Assembly (NCBI GenBank): GCA_022652945.1
Contig: JALCRV010000003.1
Location: 1-64,000 of the forward strand
Origin: Bacilli bacterium
Lineage (GTDB): Bacteria; Bacillota_I; Bacilli_A; RFN20; CAG-288
DNA: 64,000 bases
Direction of reading: 5' to 3'
Part shown: in pieces, positions 24,840 through 36,967 of the stretch
How positions within the stretch are numbered: position 1 is the stretch's first letter
Layout of the letters: every line of letters starts with the position of its first letter
Notes under the pieces: generated by a model
The model's database searches: none
What the model was told of the DNA's origin: nothing
Seen by the model: the letters and a program-made list of their open reading frames with translations, nothing else
Translations under genes and position numbers: made by a program

Positions 24840-25739
24840 TCACTCGTTAAATAAATTGCTGACCTCGAAGCTGACAGCGCGGTCGGACTTTAAAGACAAG
24901 GCTGCTAAACGCTGACCAAAGTTAATGCAAGTTTCCCAGTCTTCTCCTTGGTTAAGCATATGGATAATACCAGCGAACATCGCATCTCCCGCTCCGGTCG
25001 CATTGACTATTTCTTCTTTCGGCAAAGGCTTTACGCGATAGAAATGAATACCGCTATTTCCGCCGTAACAAATCGGACCCGAGCCTTGGGTAATGATGAC
25101 GTTTTTAACACCCTTTGCTAAAAGCCCTTTAGCGCACTCTTCTGCTTCCGCGTTTTCTTTTAAGCCAAGCAAAGTCTGAGCTTCAATCAGATTACCTTTA
25201 AAAAGGAATATCTTGGGAAGGAATCTTTTTACTCTAACAACCTTATTAGCCGAAACTGCCTCTACACACCACTTTTTATCCGGGTAAGTATGGAATAAAT
25301 CCGCGATTAACTTCGCTGAAAGATTCGCTTCCATCGATAAAAAATCCCTAGCGCGTATTTCAGCGTCGAACTCTTTAATAAACTTAATTGAGAGATTATC
25401 GATGGCTCTAGAATCGCAGACTGCCACTTCCATATCACCATCATCATTACAGATGGCAATATAAGAAGAGGAAGCGGTCGTCGGCTCCGGGTAATGAATA
25501 TTGACGTTAAGTTTAACTAACTCAGCGACGAGCATTTTCCCGAAAGAATCGTTGCCGACTCCGGTGATGAAAGTAACTTGGTCACCAAGGCGGGCTAGGT
25601 TCTCAACGACATTTCTTCCCACACCACCAAAAGCGGCGGTAAAAACGCCGGGATTAGAATCGTTCTTCACCAGCGGTTTATTCGATCGCGCAAGGTAATC
25701 GATATTTGAACCGCCGATCACGAGGATTCGATCTGCCAC
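24840..25739 (-). CDS. PfkB-family carbohydrate/nucleoside kinase
   Basis: A 299-residue ribokinase-superfamily kinase. Features: N-terminal VIGGSNIDYLARS, the GGVGRNVVENLARLG motif and the C-terminal catalytic motif NATGAGDAMFAGI containing the base Asp. The GGVGRN and AVCDSRAIDNLS segments recall pseudouridine kinases of Firmicutes, but I cannot fix the substrate. It starts with GTG at 25739, preceded by AGGAGGATCC. It lies only 28 bases after atpC, so it may be cotranscribed with the ATP synthase operon. Confidence 0.88.
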   Translation of the reverse strand: MADRILVIGGSNIDYLARSNKPLVKNDSNPGVFTAAFGGVGRNVVENLARLGDQVTFITGVGNDSFGKMLVAELVKLNVNIHYPEPTTASSSYIAICNDDGDMEVAVCDSRAIDNLSIKFIKEFDAEIRARDFLSMEANLSAKLIADLFHTYPDKKWCVEAVSANKVVRVKRFLPKIFLFKGNLIEAQTLLGLKENAEAEECAKGLLAKGVKNVIITQGSGPICYGGNSGIHFYRVKPLPKEEIVNATGAGDAMFAGIIHMLNQGEDWETCINFGQRLAALSLKSDRAVSFEVSNLFNE

Positions 25740-25767
25740 TGGATCCTCCTTTTCTGACTATCTTTAA

Positions 25768-26184
25768 TTATTTTATCTCGGATAGGCTCAGACGGTTAAT
25801 TGCTCTCTTTAACGAGAGTTCCGCCCGTTTGATATCGATATTGGAATCCGGATCGGTCTTAGCTTTTTCCAAGAGCGCTTCCGCTCTGGCTTTAGCTTCT
25901 TCCGCTCGTGTTTTGTCGATGTTTTCTTTAGCTTCAAAAGAATCAGCTAAGATTAACACACGATCTTTCTGCACATTCAGGATTCCTCCGCCGATGGCGA
26001 AATAATGCACCTGATTTCCCACTTTATAATCAAGATGGCAAATATCGATCACCCCGACTAAGGGGAGATGATGCGCCATGATACCGATCATCCCGTCGAT
26101 TAAGTTCATGTTGATGATTTCGGCTTCACCATCAAACTTCTTACCGTCGGGGGATTTAATCTCAAATGGAAATTTATCAGACAT
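25768..26184 (-). CDS. atpC: ATP synthase F1 epsilon subunit
   Basis: Regulatory subunit of the F1 central stalk. The 138-residue protein has the N-terminal beta barrel (PFEIKSPDGKKFDGEAEIINMNLIDGMIGIMAHHLPLVG) and a C-terminal helical hairpin (about 85-135). It lies 5 bases after atpD. Confidence 0.95.
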   Translation of the reverse strand: MSDKFPFEIKSPDGKKFDGEAEIINMNLIDGMIGIMAHHLPLVGVIDICHLDYKVGNQVHYFAIGGGILNVQKDRVLILADSFEAKENIDKTRAEEAKARAEALLEKAKTDPDSNIDIKRAELSLKRAINRLSLSEIK

Positions 26185-26189
26185 AAATA

Positions 26190-28500
<2,311 letters not shown>

Positions 28501-28519
28501 TGTTCTTATGCCCTTTTAA

Positions 28520-30028
28520 TTAAGCTTTTAAGGATTCTTTTAAGTCTTTGATGACTTTATCCAGACGTTTCATATAATCATCGGACATTTCTTTCTTCTC
28601 GGTCAGTTCATCGACTAACTCCGAATGAGTCTTAGAAATGTTCAACCATAATTTATCCAAGAAAGGATGGATATCTTCCTCATTTAAATCATCGAGGTAA
28701 CGTTTCTGAGCAGCGAATAATTCGATGACTTGGCGTTCGAATCTCATCGGTTGGTATTGCCCTTGCTTTAAGACTTCCATCAAGGCTTCACCATGAGCCA
28801 GAGTCTTCTTCGTCTCCGTATCCAAATCGGAGCCGAATTGGCTGAAGGCCTGAAGTTCATGGAAGTTAGCTAATTCAATCTTCAAGGACTTCGAGACCTG
28901 CTTCATGCACTTATACTGAGCTGAAGAGCCGACACGGGAAACGGAAAGACCGGAATCGATAGCCGGTCTCTGGCCAGCGTTGAATAAATCGGTGACCAAG
29001 AAAATCTGCCCATCGGTAATGGAAATAACGTTAGTCGGAATATAAGCGGAGATATCTCCCGCCTGAGTCTCGATGATCGGCAGAGCGGTAATCGAACCGC
29101 CCCCGTATTCCGGAGCTAAACGGCAAGCTCTTTCCAAAAGACGAGAATGCAGATAGAAAACATCGCCTGGGTAAGCTTCACGGCCCGGTGCTCTCTTCAA
29201 TAGCAGAGAGAGGGTACGGTAGGCGACCGCGTGTTTAGATAAATCATCGTAAACGATCAAGACATCTTTGCCTTTATCCATCCACTCTTCGGCCATCGTG
29301 ACGCCGGAGTAAGGAGCGATATATTTTAACGGGTCCAGCTCGGCCGCGGTCGCCGAAACGACGGTGGTATAAGCCATAGCCCCGAATTCCTTCAATCTTT
29401 CCACGACTCTGACAACCGTGGAAGTCTTCTGCCCGATGGCGACGTAAACGCAGAGGCAGTTCTTTCCTTTCTGGTTGATGATAGTATCGACCGCCAAAGC
29501 AGTCTTGCCCGTCTGACGATCGCCGATGATCAGCTCACGCTGTCCACGGCCGATTGGAATCATGGCATCGATAGCTTTAATGCCGGTTTCGATAGGAGTA
29601 TCAACAGATTTTCTTTGCATAACACCCGGAGCGATTCTTTCAATCACACGGGTATGATCATACTTAATAGGGCCCAGGCCATCGATCGGCTGACCTAAAG
29701 CGTTGACGGTCCTTCCTAAAAGACCATCTCCGACCGGGACTTCGACGACTTTTCCGGTACGTTTGACGATATCGCCTTCTTTGATTAAGGTATATTCGCC
29801 TAAAAGAACAGTTCCGACTGAATCTTCGTTCAGGTTCATGACCATGCCGTAAATATCATGAGGGAAAAGGAGGAGTTCACCGAGCATGGCATTATCAAGT
29901 CCGTAGACCATCGCAATACCATCGCCGACCGTGATGACGGTCCCGATATCGGATGATTCCGTCTTTTGAGAATAATGTTTGATCTGCTCTTTTATCAGAG
30001 CCGAGATCTCGTTTGTTTTAATTGCCAT
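28520..30028 (-). CDS. atpA: ATP synthase F1 alpha subunit
   Basis: Non-catalytic nucleotide-binding subunit. The 502-residue protein has the P-loop [11 protein letters not shown], the [38 protein letters not shown] signature and the arginine finger region [13 protein letters not shown]. Start ATG at 30028, 4 bases after atpH. Confidence 0.98.
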   Translation of the reverse strand: MAIKTNEISALIKEQIKHYSQKTESSDIGTVITVGDGIAMVYGLDNAMLGELLLFPHDIYGMVMNLNEDSVGTVLLGEYTLIKEGDIVKRTGKVVEVPVGDGLLGRTVNALGQPIDGLGPIKYDHTRVIERIAPGVMQRKSVDTPIETGIKAIDAMIPIGRGQRELIIGDRQTGKTALAVDTIINQKGKNCLCVYVAIGQKTSTVVRVVERLKEFGAMAYTTVVSATAAELDPLKYIAPYSGVTMAEEWMDKGKDVLIVYDDLSKHAVAYRTLSLLLKRAPGREAYPGDVFYLHSRLLERACRLAPEYGGGSITALPIIETQAGDISAYIPTNVISITDGQIFLVTDLFNAGQRPAIDSGLSVSRVGSSAQYKCMKQVSKSLKIELANFHELQAFSQFGSDLDTETKKTLAHGEALMEVLKQGQYQPMRFERQVIELFAAQKRYLDDLNEEDIHPFLDKLWLNISKTHSELVDELTEKKEMSDDYMKRLDKVIKDLKESLKA

Positions 30029-30032
30029 GACT

Positions 30033-30572
30033 TTATTTTCCTCCCTGAATAATAGAAGATTTCAAATTAGCCAACGCCGCGACTAAAGAAGCATCGTAGA
30101 CTTTATCGCCCATCACAATTTTTAAGCCACCCAGCAACGATTTATCGATTTCGTTAGTGAGTTCAGCTTTGATGCCTTCTTTTTTAGAGATTGCTTCAGC
30201 GATTTCAGCCATCTGAGCGGCTGTAAGCGCCTCGGTCGAATAAACGATACCAGCGGAGATACCTAAGGCTTCGTTGCATTCCTTATCGAATTCACGTAAG
30301 AAGGCGAGAACTGTATAAGCTCTGCCGTTTTTCGAGATAATCTTCAGAAATGTACGGATATCTTCCTCCTTAACCGAGGAGTAAACATTATCGATGGCCT
30401 TATCCTTTTCTTCCTGGGTCAAAAAATACGATGAAAGGAGGTGAACCATCCCGGGATTTTCTTTCAGGGATAAGTACACTTTTTTAGCTTCTTCTTGATA
30501 TTTCTCGACCTGGCCTTTTTCAGCTGCGAGGCTGTAAAGGGCTTGGGCGTAGCGTTTAGGCAACGATTCCAT
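30033..30572 (-). CDS. atpH: ATP synthase F1 delta subunit
   Basis: Peripheral stalk protein connecting F1 to the b subunit. The 179-residue protein starts [15 protein letters not shown] and ends with the conserved [21 protein letters not shown]. It overlaps nothing; 2 bases separate it from atpF. Confidence 0.95.
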   Translation of the reverse strand: MESLPKRYAQALYSLAAEKGQVEKYQEEAKKVYLSLKENPGMVHLLSSYFLTQEEKDKAIDNVYSSVKEEDIRTFLKIISKNGRAYTVLAFLREFDKECNEALGISAGIVYSTEALTAAQMAEIAEAISKKEGIKAELTNEIDKSLLGGLKIVMGDKVYDASLVAALANLKSSIIQGGK

Positions 30573-30574
30573 TT

Positions 30575-31147
30575 TTATTTGCTCTTAGTTTTCTCATTAG
30601 CCATATCATCGACAAACTGCTGAACGTATTTCTTATTGTCTTCATCATTGACTTCTCGACCTAAGATGGTAGAGGAAGCGGCTAAAGCGATATCGACCAT
30701 CTCGCTCCGCGCCTGCAGCATTGCCTGTTTGCGTTCGGCTTGGATGTCCTGTTCAGCTTGAACTCGTTTCATCTGCAGTTCATCTTTCAGATCGGCTTCG
30801 TATTGGGCCTTATCGGCATCCGCTTGCTTTTTGGCGGCGAGCAGGATGTCATTTGCTTGTTTACGGGATTCCACCAGGTTCGTATGAGCTTCATCGTTAG
30901 CAATCTTAGCTTCTTCGTTCTGCTTAGCAGCGGATTCCAGATTTTCCTTGACGTAGGCTCTTCTGGCTTCAAGGAACTTATGCACCGGCTTATAACCAAG
31001 TTTAATAACGATGATGATCATAACTACGAAGGCGAGAAGCTGTGTGATGAACGCCCAAAGGTTCGGCACCAATTTGCCGATAATGTCCATCCCATCTCCG
31101 AGACCGGAGAAGTCGATAGCTAAAACTGCCAGATTATTTAGTTCCAT
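30575..31147 (-). CDS. atpF: ATP synthase Fo b subunit
   Basis: Peripheral stalk. The 190-residue protein has one N-terminal transmembrane helix (about residues 29-50, LWAFITQLLAFVVMIIIVIKLGY) and then a long charged helix expected to dimerise as a coiled coil. About 28 residues precede the membrane helix, somewhat longer than in E. coli and typical of Firmicutes. It lies 49 bases after atpE. Confidence 0.95.
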   Translation of the reverse strand: MELNNLAVLAIDFSGLGDGMDIIGKLVPNLWAFITQLLAFVVMIIIVIKLGYKPVHKFLEARRAYVKENLESAAKQNEEAKIANDEAHTNLVESRKQANDILLAAKKQADADKAQYEADLKDELQMKRVQAEQDIQAERKQAMLQARSEMVDIALAASSTILGREVNDEDNKKYVQQFVDDMANEKTKSK

Positions 31148-31196
31148 CGTTCTTGCCTCCTAAACAAGCCTTAGACAACAACACGAATCAGAGAAA

Positions 31197-31421
31197 TTAG
31201 AGAACCAAGCAAAGAATAGCGACGACCAAGCCGTAAATACCTGTAGTTTCATCCAAAGCGCAGCCGAGAATCATCGCGGTACGTAATTTGGAGAACATCT
31301 CCGGGTTTCTAGCCATGCCATCGATCGCGTGAGAGCAGATGTAGCTTTCGCCTAAGCCTGATAAGGCACCTGTAAAAACAGCGATTCCGGCTCCGACGAA
31401 CTTCATGCCTTCCATTTCCAT
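31197..31421 (-). CDS. atpE: ATP synthase Fo c subunit, candidate Na+-type
   Basis: Ion-carrying ring subunit, 74 residues, two transmembrane helices joined by the polar loop ARNPE. The ion-binding carboxylate is E58 in LDETTGIYG. A second carboxylate, E25, sits in GLGES on the first helix, 33 residues earlier, exactly the spacing between Q32 and E65 of the well studied Na+-binding c subunit. T59 and T60 occupy the S66/T67 positions. This pattern suggests Na+ coupling, or at least a Na+-type site, rather than a simple H+ site. Start ATG at 31421 after AAAGGAGGTGG. Confidence 0.93.
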   Translation of the reverse strand: MEMEGMKFVGAGIAVFTGALSGLGESYICSHAIDGMARNPEMFSKLRTAMILGCALDETTGIYGLVVAILCLVL

Positions 31422-31459
31422 AGTGTTTCCACCTCCTTTAATAAATAATGTCGAAAAAA

Positions 31460-32257
31460 CTATGTGTTAGCCGGCGCTTGTTTCAGCGAGGCCGACTCTT
31501 CCGCTGCCTCTTCATCAGGATCTTCTTGGCTGACCCATATCATCGTCAACGATATGAAGACCAGGGTCTGAATGACACCTGAGAAAAGGTCAAAATAAAG
31601 ATGGAGCCAAGAAGTGACAAAGGGTGCAAGCCAAATTTCCGCCGGAGTATTTAAGGGCATCGTGACCGGAACCCTTAATATTGCGGTAGCTGCTAATTCA
31701 AGGAAATAGTAATCGATATACATCAAGGCAAAGCCGGATAAGGCGTTGCCGAAAAGTCTTAATGACAAAGAAAGCAGAGGAGCCCACATTGAAAGCATAT
31801 TAATAGGTAAGAAAAAGACTATGGGTTCAATATAACGATGGAAGTATTTCCAGTGGTTGGCTTTCACGGCGGTGGCGTGGATTAAAATGAACGTACAAAG
31901 CCCGATTGAGAGCGGGCAAGTTAAGCTGACCAAAGGACCCGGCAGGCCGGTGATTCCGATAAAGAAAGAAAAGAAGATATACATGGCCAGACCGAAAACG
32001 TACCCGGTGAACGGACGCCATTTAGGTCCCATCAGTTCAACGGTATAGGCTTCAAGCTTATCAACGGCGGTCTCAATCAGCAGAACAAAAACGTTCTGAT
32101 CTGGTTTAAGCGGATCCTGATGCTTAAAGACGATGCCGATAACAATCGCTAAAATGGCGATAATCAGCATCACGATTAAAGACATGATCACCTCACCAGA
32201 ATAGGTTGAGGAGTTCCAATTCAAAGAGCTGCTGAAGTCGATGGCCAGTATCTTCAT
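31460..32257 (-). CDS. atpB: ATP synthase Fo a subunit
   Basis: Stator subunit with the ion half-channels. The 265-residue multi-spanning protein has the essential arginine in LSLSLRLFGNALSG and a conserved C-terminal helix (LFSGVIQTLVFISLTMIWVS). Its start overlaps the stop of the preceding gene by 4 bases, indicating translational coupling. Confidence 0.95.
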   Translation of the reverse strand: MKILAIDFSSSLNWNSSTYSGEVIMSLIVMLIIAILAIVIGIVFKHQDPLKPDQNVFVLLIETAVDKLEAYTVELMGPKWRPFTGYVFGLAMYIFFSFFIGITGLPGPLVSLTCPLSIGLCTFILIHATAVKANHWKYFHRYIEPIVFFLPINMLSMWAPLLSLSLRLFGNALSGFALMYIDYYFLELAATAILRVPVTMPLNTPAEIWLAPFVTSWLHLYFDLFSGVIQTLVFISLTMIWVSQEDPDEEAAEESASLKQAPANT

Positions 32258-32700
32258 TTCGGCTCCTTTTCTTTTTCTAAAGCAGGATTATCTTCCGGTT
32301 TTACTACGGCGGTAACAATAGACGTAAAGATAAACGGTAAACCGGCAGCAATGATATTATAATACCTAACTTTGTTAACGGGGTCAGGCATTGTAAGCCA
32401 AATAACCAAAACCGGTAAACCGATCGCTAGAATCATAAAGATAAAACGGACGGCGCTCAAGGCAGCAAAGATGCTGATTGTGCTGGTTTTGCTTTTTTCA
32501 TCGGGACCGACACCGTTAGCGGACTTAAGAAGCAAGAGAAGATTAATAGCTCCGAATAAGGAGCCGGAAGCCATCGAAAGCACGATTTCCCAATCTTTCC
32601 AGATCAGCCCTAAAAGGGAAAGCAAAATGAAAAGTAGGCATAATAAACCGTAAATGAGCATTATTTTGCTTGAATATTTATTTCTTTTATTAGAAAACAT
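32254..32700 (-). CDS. AtpI-like membrane protein, first gene of the ATP synthase operon
   Basis: A 148-residue membrane protein with about four transmembrane helices (near residues 12-30, 38-58, 75-98 and 115-132) and charged ends. Sequence similarity to AtpI is not obvious by eye; position at the head of the atp operon, size and topology make it the likely equivalent (UncI/AtpI, assembly of the c ring or Mg2+ uptake). Its promoter lies at 32730-32758. Confidence 0.7.
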   Translation of the reverse strand: MFSNKRNKYSSKIMLIYGLLCLLFILLSLLGLIWKDWEIVLSMASGSLFGAINLLLLLKSANGVGPDEKSKTSTISIFAALSAVRFIFMILAIGLPVLVIWLTMPDPVNKVRYYNIIAAGLPFIFTSIVTAVVKPEDNPALEKEKEPK

Positions 32701-32729
32701 TATTTCTTGATAATCCTAAGTTCTTTCTA

Positions 32730-32758
32730 ATTATACCAAATTAAGGCTTACTTGTTAG
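32730..32758 (-). promoter_or_regulatory. Promoter of the ATP synthase operon
   Basis: On the minus strand CTAACA (32753-32758) and a perfect TATAAT (32730-32735) are 17 bases apart, about 30 bases upstream of the first gene. Confidence 0.65.
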
Positions 32759-33131
32759 CAAAACAGTTTTTGGCTTTCCTTAAATAGCTCCCTTTGTGTT
32801 CAAAGCACAACAGAGATACTAATCTTTCAGAATGAATCAAAGTAAGATAATCTTCAGCAATTCCCCCAAGAAAGCTACATAGCTCAACCAGCCAGCTATC
32901 TCTTAACATCTCTGATCGTTTAGATGAAAACCCCTCGCCAGCAAAATAAAGAAAATAAATAAAAGGCTGAATGATTTTTCCTTAAACAAATAAGCCTGTC
33001 TTTTCTAAACGTTGTTTTCCTATAAAAAGCCCGATTTAACGATTTCGATAGGATTGAAAAATGTTTTCAAATTGATACAATATTGTTTAGTGTTTCTGTT
33101 ATACTTAATACACCAGAGATAATAAATAACT
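32759..33131. other. AT-rich divergent intergenic region
   Basis: No ORF with a ribosome binding site or RNA gene is recognisable. It holds a short inverted repeat, TTGTG and CACAA around 32801-32817. Near the right end is a perfect extended -10 element (TG then TATACT, 33097-33105), which should drive the REC/HD-GYP gene at 33132. A poorly spaced TTGATA lies at 33072-33077. The segment separates the minus-strand block from the mostly plus-strand block. Confidence 0.5.
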
Positions 33132-36100
33132 GTGGCAAACAAACGCGACACGATACTGCTAGTCGATGATCAAGAGTTGAACCGCACAATTATCCGGTCA
33201 GCTTTTGAAATGGACTATAACGTCCTCGAAGCGGAAAACGGCGAACAAGGATTGCTCTTAGCTAACCAGTACCATAAATCGCTAGCGGCGATGCTGCTCG
33301 ATGTTGTCATGCCTAAAAAAGATGGTTATCAGGTCTTAAGAGAACTTGGGGCCAGCGGCTTATTAAATGAATTCCCGGTCGTAATTATCACGGCGGAAGA
33401 TTCGACCGAAAATAAAGTCCGGGCTTTCGACCTCGGCGCTTCTGATATCATTGCTAAACCTTTTGAAATCTATATCATTAAACGCCGTGTGCAGAATATC
33501 ATCGATTTAAATCTACAGAAACAAAACCAAGCGGAAATAATCCAGGAACAGGCTGAAAAGCTAAGAGAGTCCAACTCCGCGATGATCGATGCTTTATCAT
33601 CCATCGTCGAATATCGTTCCTTGGAGACCGGACAACACGTTAAAAGAATCCGCCTTTTCACCAAGACTCTTTTGGAAGATATCGCTAAATCCTACCCGGA
33701 GTATCTTCTCGATCAAAGAAAGATCGATATCATCGTCTCCGCTTCTTCTATGCACGATATCGGGAAGATTGCTATCCCGGATTCTATTTTAAATAAACCC
33801 GGTAGGCTAACTCCGGAAGAATTTGAAATCATGAAGACTCATACGATCAAGGGTGGCGAAATGATCGCTTCCTTGGATAAGATCGGCGATAAGGAATATT
33901 TACAGTTTGCTTATAATATCTGCCGTTACCATCATGAGCGTTGGGATGGACGCGGATATCCTGAAGGGCTGAAGGGTGATTCGATACCTATCTGCGCCCA
34001 GGTCGTCGCAATCGCTGATTGTTACGATGCTTTGACTAATGACCGTGTATATAAGAAAGCCCTGCCGGCTGAAGAAGCCATCAACATGATCCTTAACGGA
34101 GAATGCGGGACCTTCAATCCTTTGTTGCTTGAGAGTTTCAAGAACGTCGAGAATACCTTCGAAGAACTGACCCGTGAATACTCCGATTCCGCTAAGACTG
34201 GCATTCAAAAGGATTTTGCTGTCCCAGCCGAAAAGCCTATTCATATTCAAGACCAGGCCGATACTTTAAAGATGGGGCAGTTGAAGTATTTTGCGTTGCT
34301 TGCTTATATGAAATCTACGGTCATGGAAGTCAATTTCATCACCGGGCTTTATCATATCGTTTACTTAGCTTCTGATGATTTCGAATCCCTGAAGAACGGA
34401 GCTACGATTGAAAAGAGCTTAAAGAGCTTTGCGGCGGAGGCTGTCCATCCGGATGATCAAAGCGAAATCACCGCTTTATCCGGACAGTACGCTGATAAGA
34501 TGTTCGAGGAAGGCATGAAGAGCCGTTCCAAGATTTTCCGTCTTTATTCGAAAGGTAAGAAGGAATATATTAACTGCCAAGTTACGATGATGCGTATCGA
34601 TACCAACTCACCGTCTCAAAGACAGTGTCTGATTATCTGGCATCCTTTCGAAGAACGAGCACAGCTTCCGACCAAGACTGTTTTTGACGATACCGCAATC
34701 GCCGATGTCGTGGATGCCACGCAAGTCTTCCACAATGATAAATATCTGACGATCGATGAACCTTCAAAGAGCCTTTTGAAATTCACCGGGTATCGAGAAG
34801 AAGAAATCTCCGGATTATTCCATAATCGCTTTATCTCGATGGTCTACGAAGCTGATCGTGATGCTTTGATTAAAGATATCGAAAGACAGATTTCCGGCTC
34901 TTTCCATATCGAGAACGAATTCCGCATCATGAAACGCGATGGCTCCATTGTCTGGGTCTTAAATAAATCGAAATCGTTTGTCGGAGACAACGGAGACGAA
35001 TATCTCCATTGTGTCATCTTCGATGTCACTCAATCTAAGAAAGCCCAGGAAGAATTAAGGCTCTTAATGGAACGTTATAAGATCGTCATGGAGCAGACTA
35101 ACGATGTCGTCTTTGAATGGGATGCTCAAAAAGACTTGATGACCTATTCCAGCAACTGCGAGGAAAAACTCGGGTTCCACCCGATTTCCGAACGCTTCAG
35201 CCAACAGATTGCTAAGGCTTCTCATATTCATCCGGAAGATATGCCTTTATTAGCGGCCGCTACCAAATCAGTAAAAGACGGCAAACCTTACCGTGAATTC
35301 GATATCAGATTAGCCGATAAAGGCGGGCGTTATCGTTGGTTTAAAGGCAGAGTGGCTATTCAACTTGATCCTAACGGCCGGCTTTCAAGAGCGGTCGGGA
35401 CTCTTTCGGATATCGATTCTGAAAAACGTAAGCAGGATCTGATTCAGTCGAAAGCTGAACGCGATTCTTTAACGATGCTTTTAAATAAGATGACCGCTTC
35501 CGATAAAGTAAAAGAATATCTCGATACTAGGAAGAGCAATGAAAAATCAGCCTTGTTGATTATCGATATCGATGACTTTAAGAGCATCAACGACTGCTAC
35601 GGACATATGTTCGGCGATATCGTCCTGCAGGAAATCTCTTCTGAGCTTCAGAAGGTTTTCTCTTCCGACGACATTCTCGCGCGAATCGGCGGTGATGAAT
35701 TCCTCATCTTGATCAAGAACGTCCAAAGCAGTGAGATGATTGAAAAGTTCGCTCATGATTTTGAGGAGAATGTCCAGCATATCCTCCTCCAAAGCATGAA
35801 GGACTTCAAACTGTCCTGCTCGATAGGTATCGCTATCTGCCCGAATGACGGCGATAATTATCAGACTCTGTTCCGCCACGCTGATATGGCCCTTTATTCT
35901 GCGAAAGCCAAAGGCAAACGTCGCTATGTTTTATTCGATCCTTCTTCGACTGAATCTAACTTCCTGCTCGGCCAAGCCAAGATGCTGACAAGAACGATCA
36001 TCGATTCTGAAAACGAAGAAAGAAGCGGGATGGATCCTTTGGTCCAGGAAGTCTTCCAGACCTTATATAATGCCGACAATATCGATTCAGCCATTTATAC

Positions 36101-36866
36101 AGTCTTGAAACTTATCGGCTTAAAGTTCGGAATCTCCCGTGTGTATATCTTTGAGGATAACGAGGACGGATCTCGCTCTTCAAATACTTATGAATGGTGT
36201 GAAGATGGGGTCACTCCGCAGAAGAATCAGCTTCAGAACATTCCGACGACTACTGACGGAGTCAATTTCTTCTCGATGTTCAATGATGACGGATTGTTCT
36301 ACTGCACCGATGTGTCCTCTTTGTCCTTCAGTTGGGTAAAGAACATGTTAGCTTCCCAAGCTATAAAATCCTGCTTGATTTCGATTATCACTAACCAAGG
36401 CAAGCCGAAAGGTTTCGTCGGTTTTGATGACTGCAGAGTAAAGCGTGTCTGGACTAAAGAACAGATCTCCACTTTACTGTTCATCTCTAAGTTGATTTCT
36501 TCCTTCCTTTTCAAGGATCGCGATGTCTCCGCTTTAACTCAGCAGATGTCTAACTTAAATGACATCATCAATAGCGAAGAAGTCTTAGTTGCAGCGGTTA
36601 ATCCATCAACCAAGAAAGTCTTTTTCTACAACAAGGCCTTAAAAGAGGCTTACCCGGATTTAAAGATCGGCGCTGATTGCTTTAACGGTTTCTTCCGTTC
36701 CTCCACTCCTTGTTCCGCCTGCTTGATGGAAAAAGCCTCGAAAGGTCAGTTAAGAATCAATCCTAATAATGGAAAACAGTATATGTTTAAGGCTGTCGAT
36801 TCTACCTGGGACGGCACTAAAGCGAAACTTATCCTCGGATTTCCGGTTGATCTAGGTAAGAAATAA
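33132..36866 (+). CDS. Response regulator with HD-GYP, PAS, GGDEF and GAF domains (cyclic-di-nucleotide signalling)
   Basis: A 1244-residue multidomain signalling protein without membrane segments. The REC domain (about 1-125) has acidic D12/D13, phospho-acceptor D57 and K109. An HD-GYP phosphodiesterase domain follows (about 150-345) with HDIGK at 208-212, then HHERWDGRGYP at 267-277. PAS-like sensor regions cover roughly 385-505, 520-635 and 645-765. A GGDEF domain (about 775-935) has an intact GGDEF at 853-857 but no RxxD inhibitory site just before it. A GAF-like domain (about 970-1130) and a PAS-like C terminus with several Cys close the protein. It may both make and break c-di-GMP. The start is GTG at 33132 with no clear ribosome binding site. 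No histidine kinase is adjacent. Confidence 0.88.
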   Translation: MANKRDTILLVDDQELNRTIIRSAFEMDYNVLEAENGEQGLLLANQYHKSLAAMLLDVVMPKKDGYQVLRELGASGLLNEFPVVIITAEDSTENKVRAFDLGASDIIAKPFEIYIIKRRVQNIIDLNLQKQNQAEIIQEQAEKLRESNSAMIDALSSIVEYRSLETGQHVKRIRLFTKTLLEDIAKSYPEYLLDQRKIDIIVSASSMHDIGKIAIPDSILNKPGRLTPEEFEIMKTHTIKGGEMIASLDKIGDKEYLQFAYNICRYHHERWDGRGYPEGLKGDSIPICAQVVAIADCYDALTNDRVYKKALPAEEAINMILNGECGTFNPLLLESFKNVENTFEELTREYSDSAKTGIQKDFAVPAEKPIHIQDQADTLKMGQLKYFALLAYMKSTVMEVNFITGLYHIVYLASDDFESLKNGATIEKSLKSFAAEAVHPDDQSEITALSGQYADKMFEEGMKSRSKIFRLYSKGKKEYINCQVTMMRIDTNSPSQRQCLIIWHPFEERAQLPTKTVFDDTAIADVVDATQVFHNDKYLTIDEPSKSLLKFTGYREEEISGLFHNRFISMVYEADRDALIKDIERQISGSFHIENEFRIMKRDGSIVWVLNKSKSFVGDNGDEYLHCVIFDVTQSKKAQEELRLLMERYKIVMEQTNDVVFEWDAQKDLMTYSSNCEEKLGFHPISERFSQQIAKASHIHPEDMPLLAAATKSVKDGKPYREFDIRLADKGGRYRWFKGRVAIQLDPNGRLSRAVGTLSDIDSEKRKQDLIQSKAERDSLTMLLNKMTASDKVKEYLDTRKSNEKSALLIIDIDDFKSINDCYGHMFGDIVLQEISSELQKVFSSDDILARIGGDEFLILIKNVQSSEMIEKFAHDFEENVQHILLQSMKDFKLSCSIGIAICPNDGDNYQTLFRHADMALYSAKAKGKRRYVLFDPSSTESNFLLGQAKMLTRTIIDSENEERSGMDPLVQEVFQTLYNADNIDSAIYTVLKLIGLKFGISRVYIFEDNEDGSRSSNTYEWCEDGVTPQKNQLQNIPTTTDGVNFFSMFNDDGLFYCTDVSSLSFSWVKNMLASQAIKSCLISIITNQGKPKGFVGFDDCRVKRVWTKEQISTLLFISKLISSFLFKDRDVSALTQQMSNLNDIINSEEVLVAAVNPSTKKVFFYNKALKEAYPDLKIGADCFNGFFRSSTPCSACLMEKASKGQLRINPNNGKQYMFKAVDSTWDGTKAKLILGFPVDLGKK

Positions 36867-36885
36867 AGACTCCTATAAGAAAGTT

Positions 36886-36920
36886 AAAGTATCCGGTTAA
36901 AAAACCGGATACTTTTTTTA
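36886..36920 (+). terminator. Intrinsic terminator after the HD-GYP/GGDEF gene
   Basis: Perfect 13-bp arms, 36886-36898 and 36903-36915, with a 4-base loop and a T-run immediately after. Confidence 0.9.
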
Positions 36921-36924
36921 ATCA

Positions 36925-36950
36925 AAAAAGCCCGCTTTCACGGGCTTTAT
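36925..36950 (-). terminator. Intrinsic terminator after the BusR-like gene
   Basis: AAAGCCCG and CGGGCTTT arms around a 6-base loop, with T residues following on the minus strand. It lies just beyond the stop of the minus-strand gene at 36968 and next to the plus-strand terminator. Confidence 0.75.
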
Positions 36951-36967
36951 ATTCTATTTAACAACGC

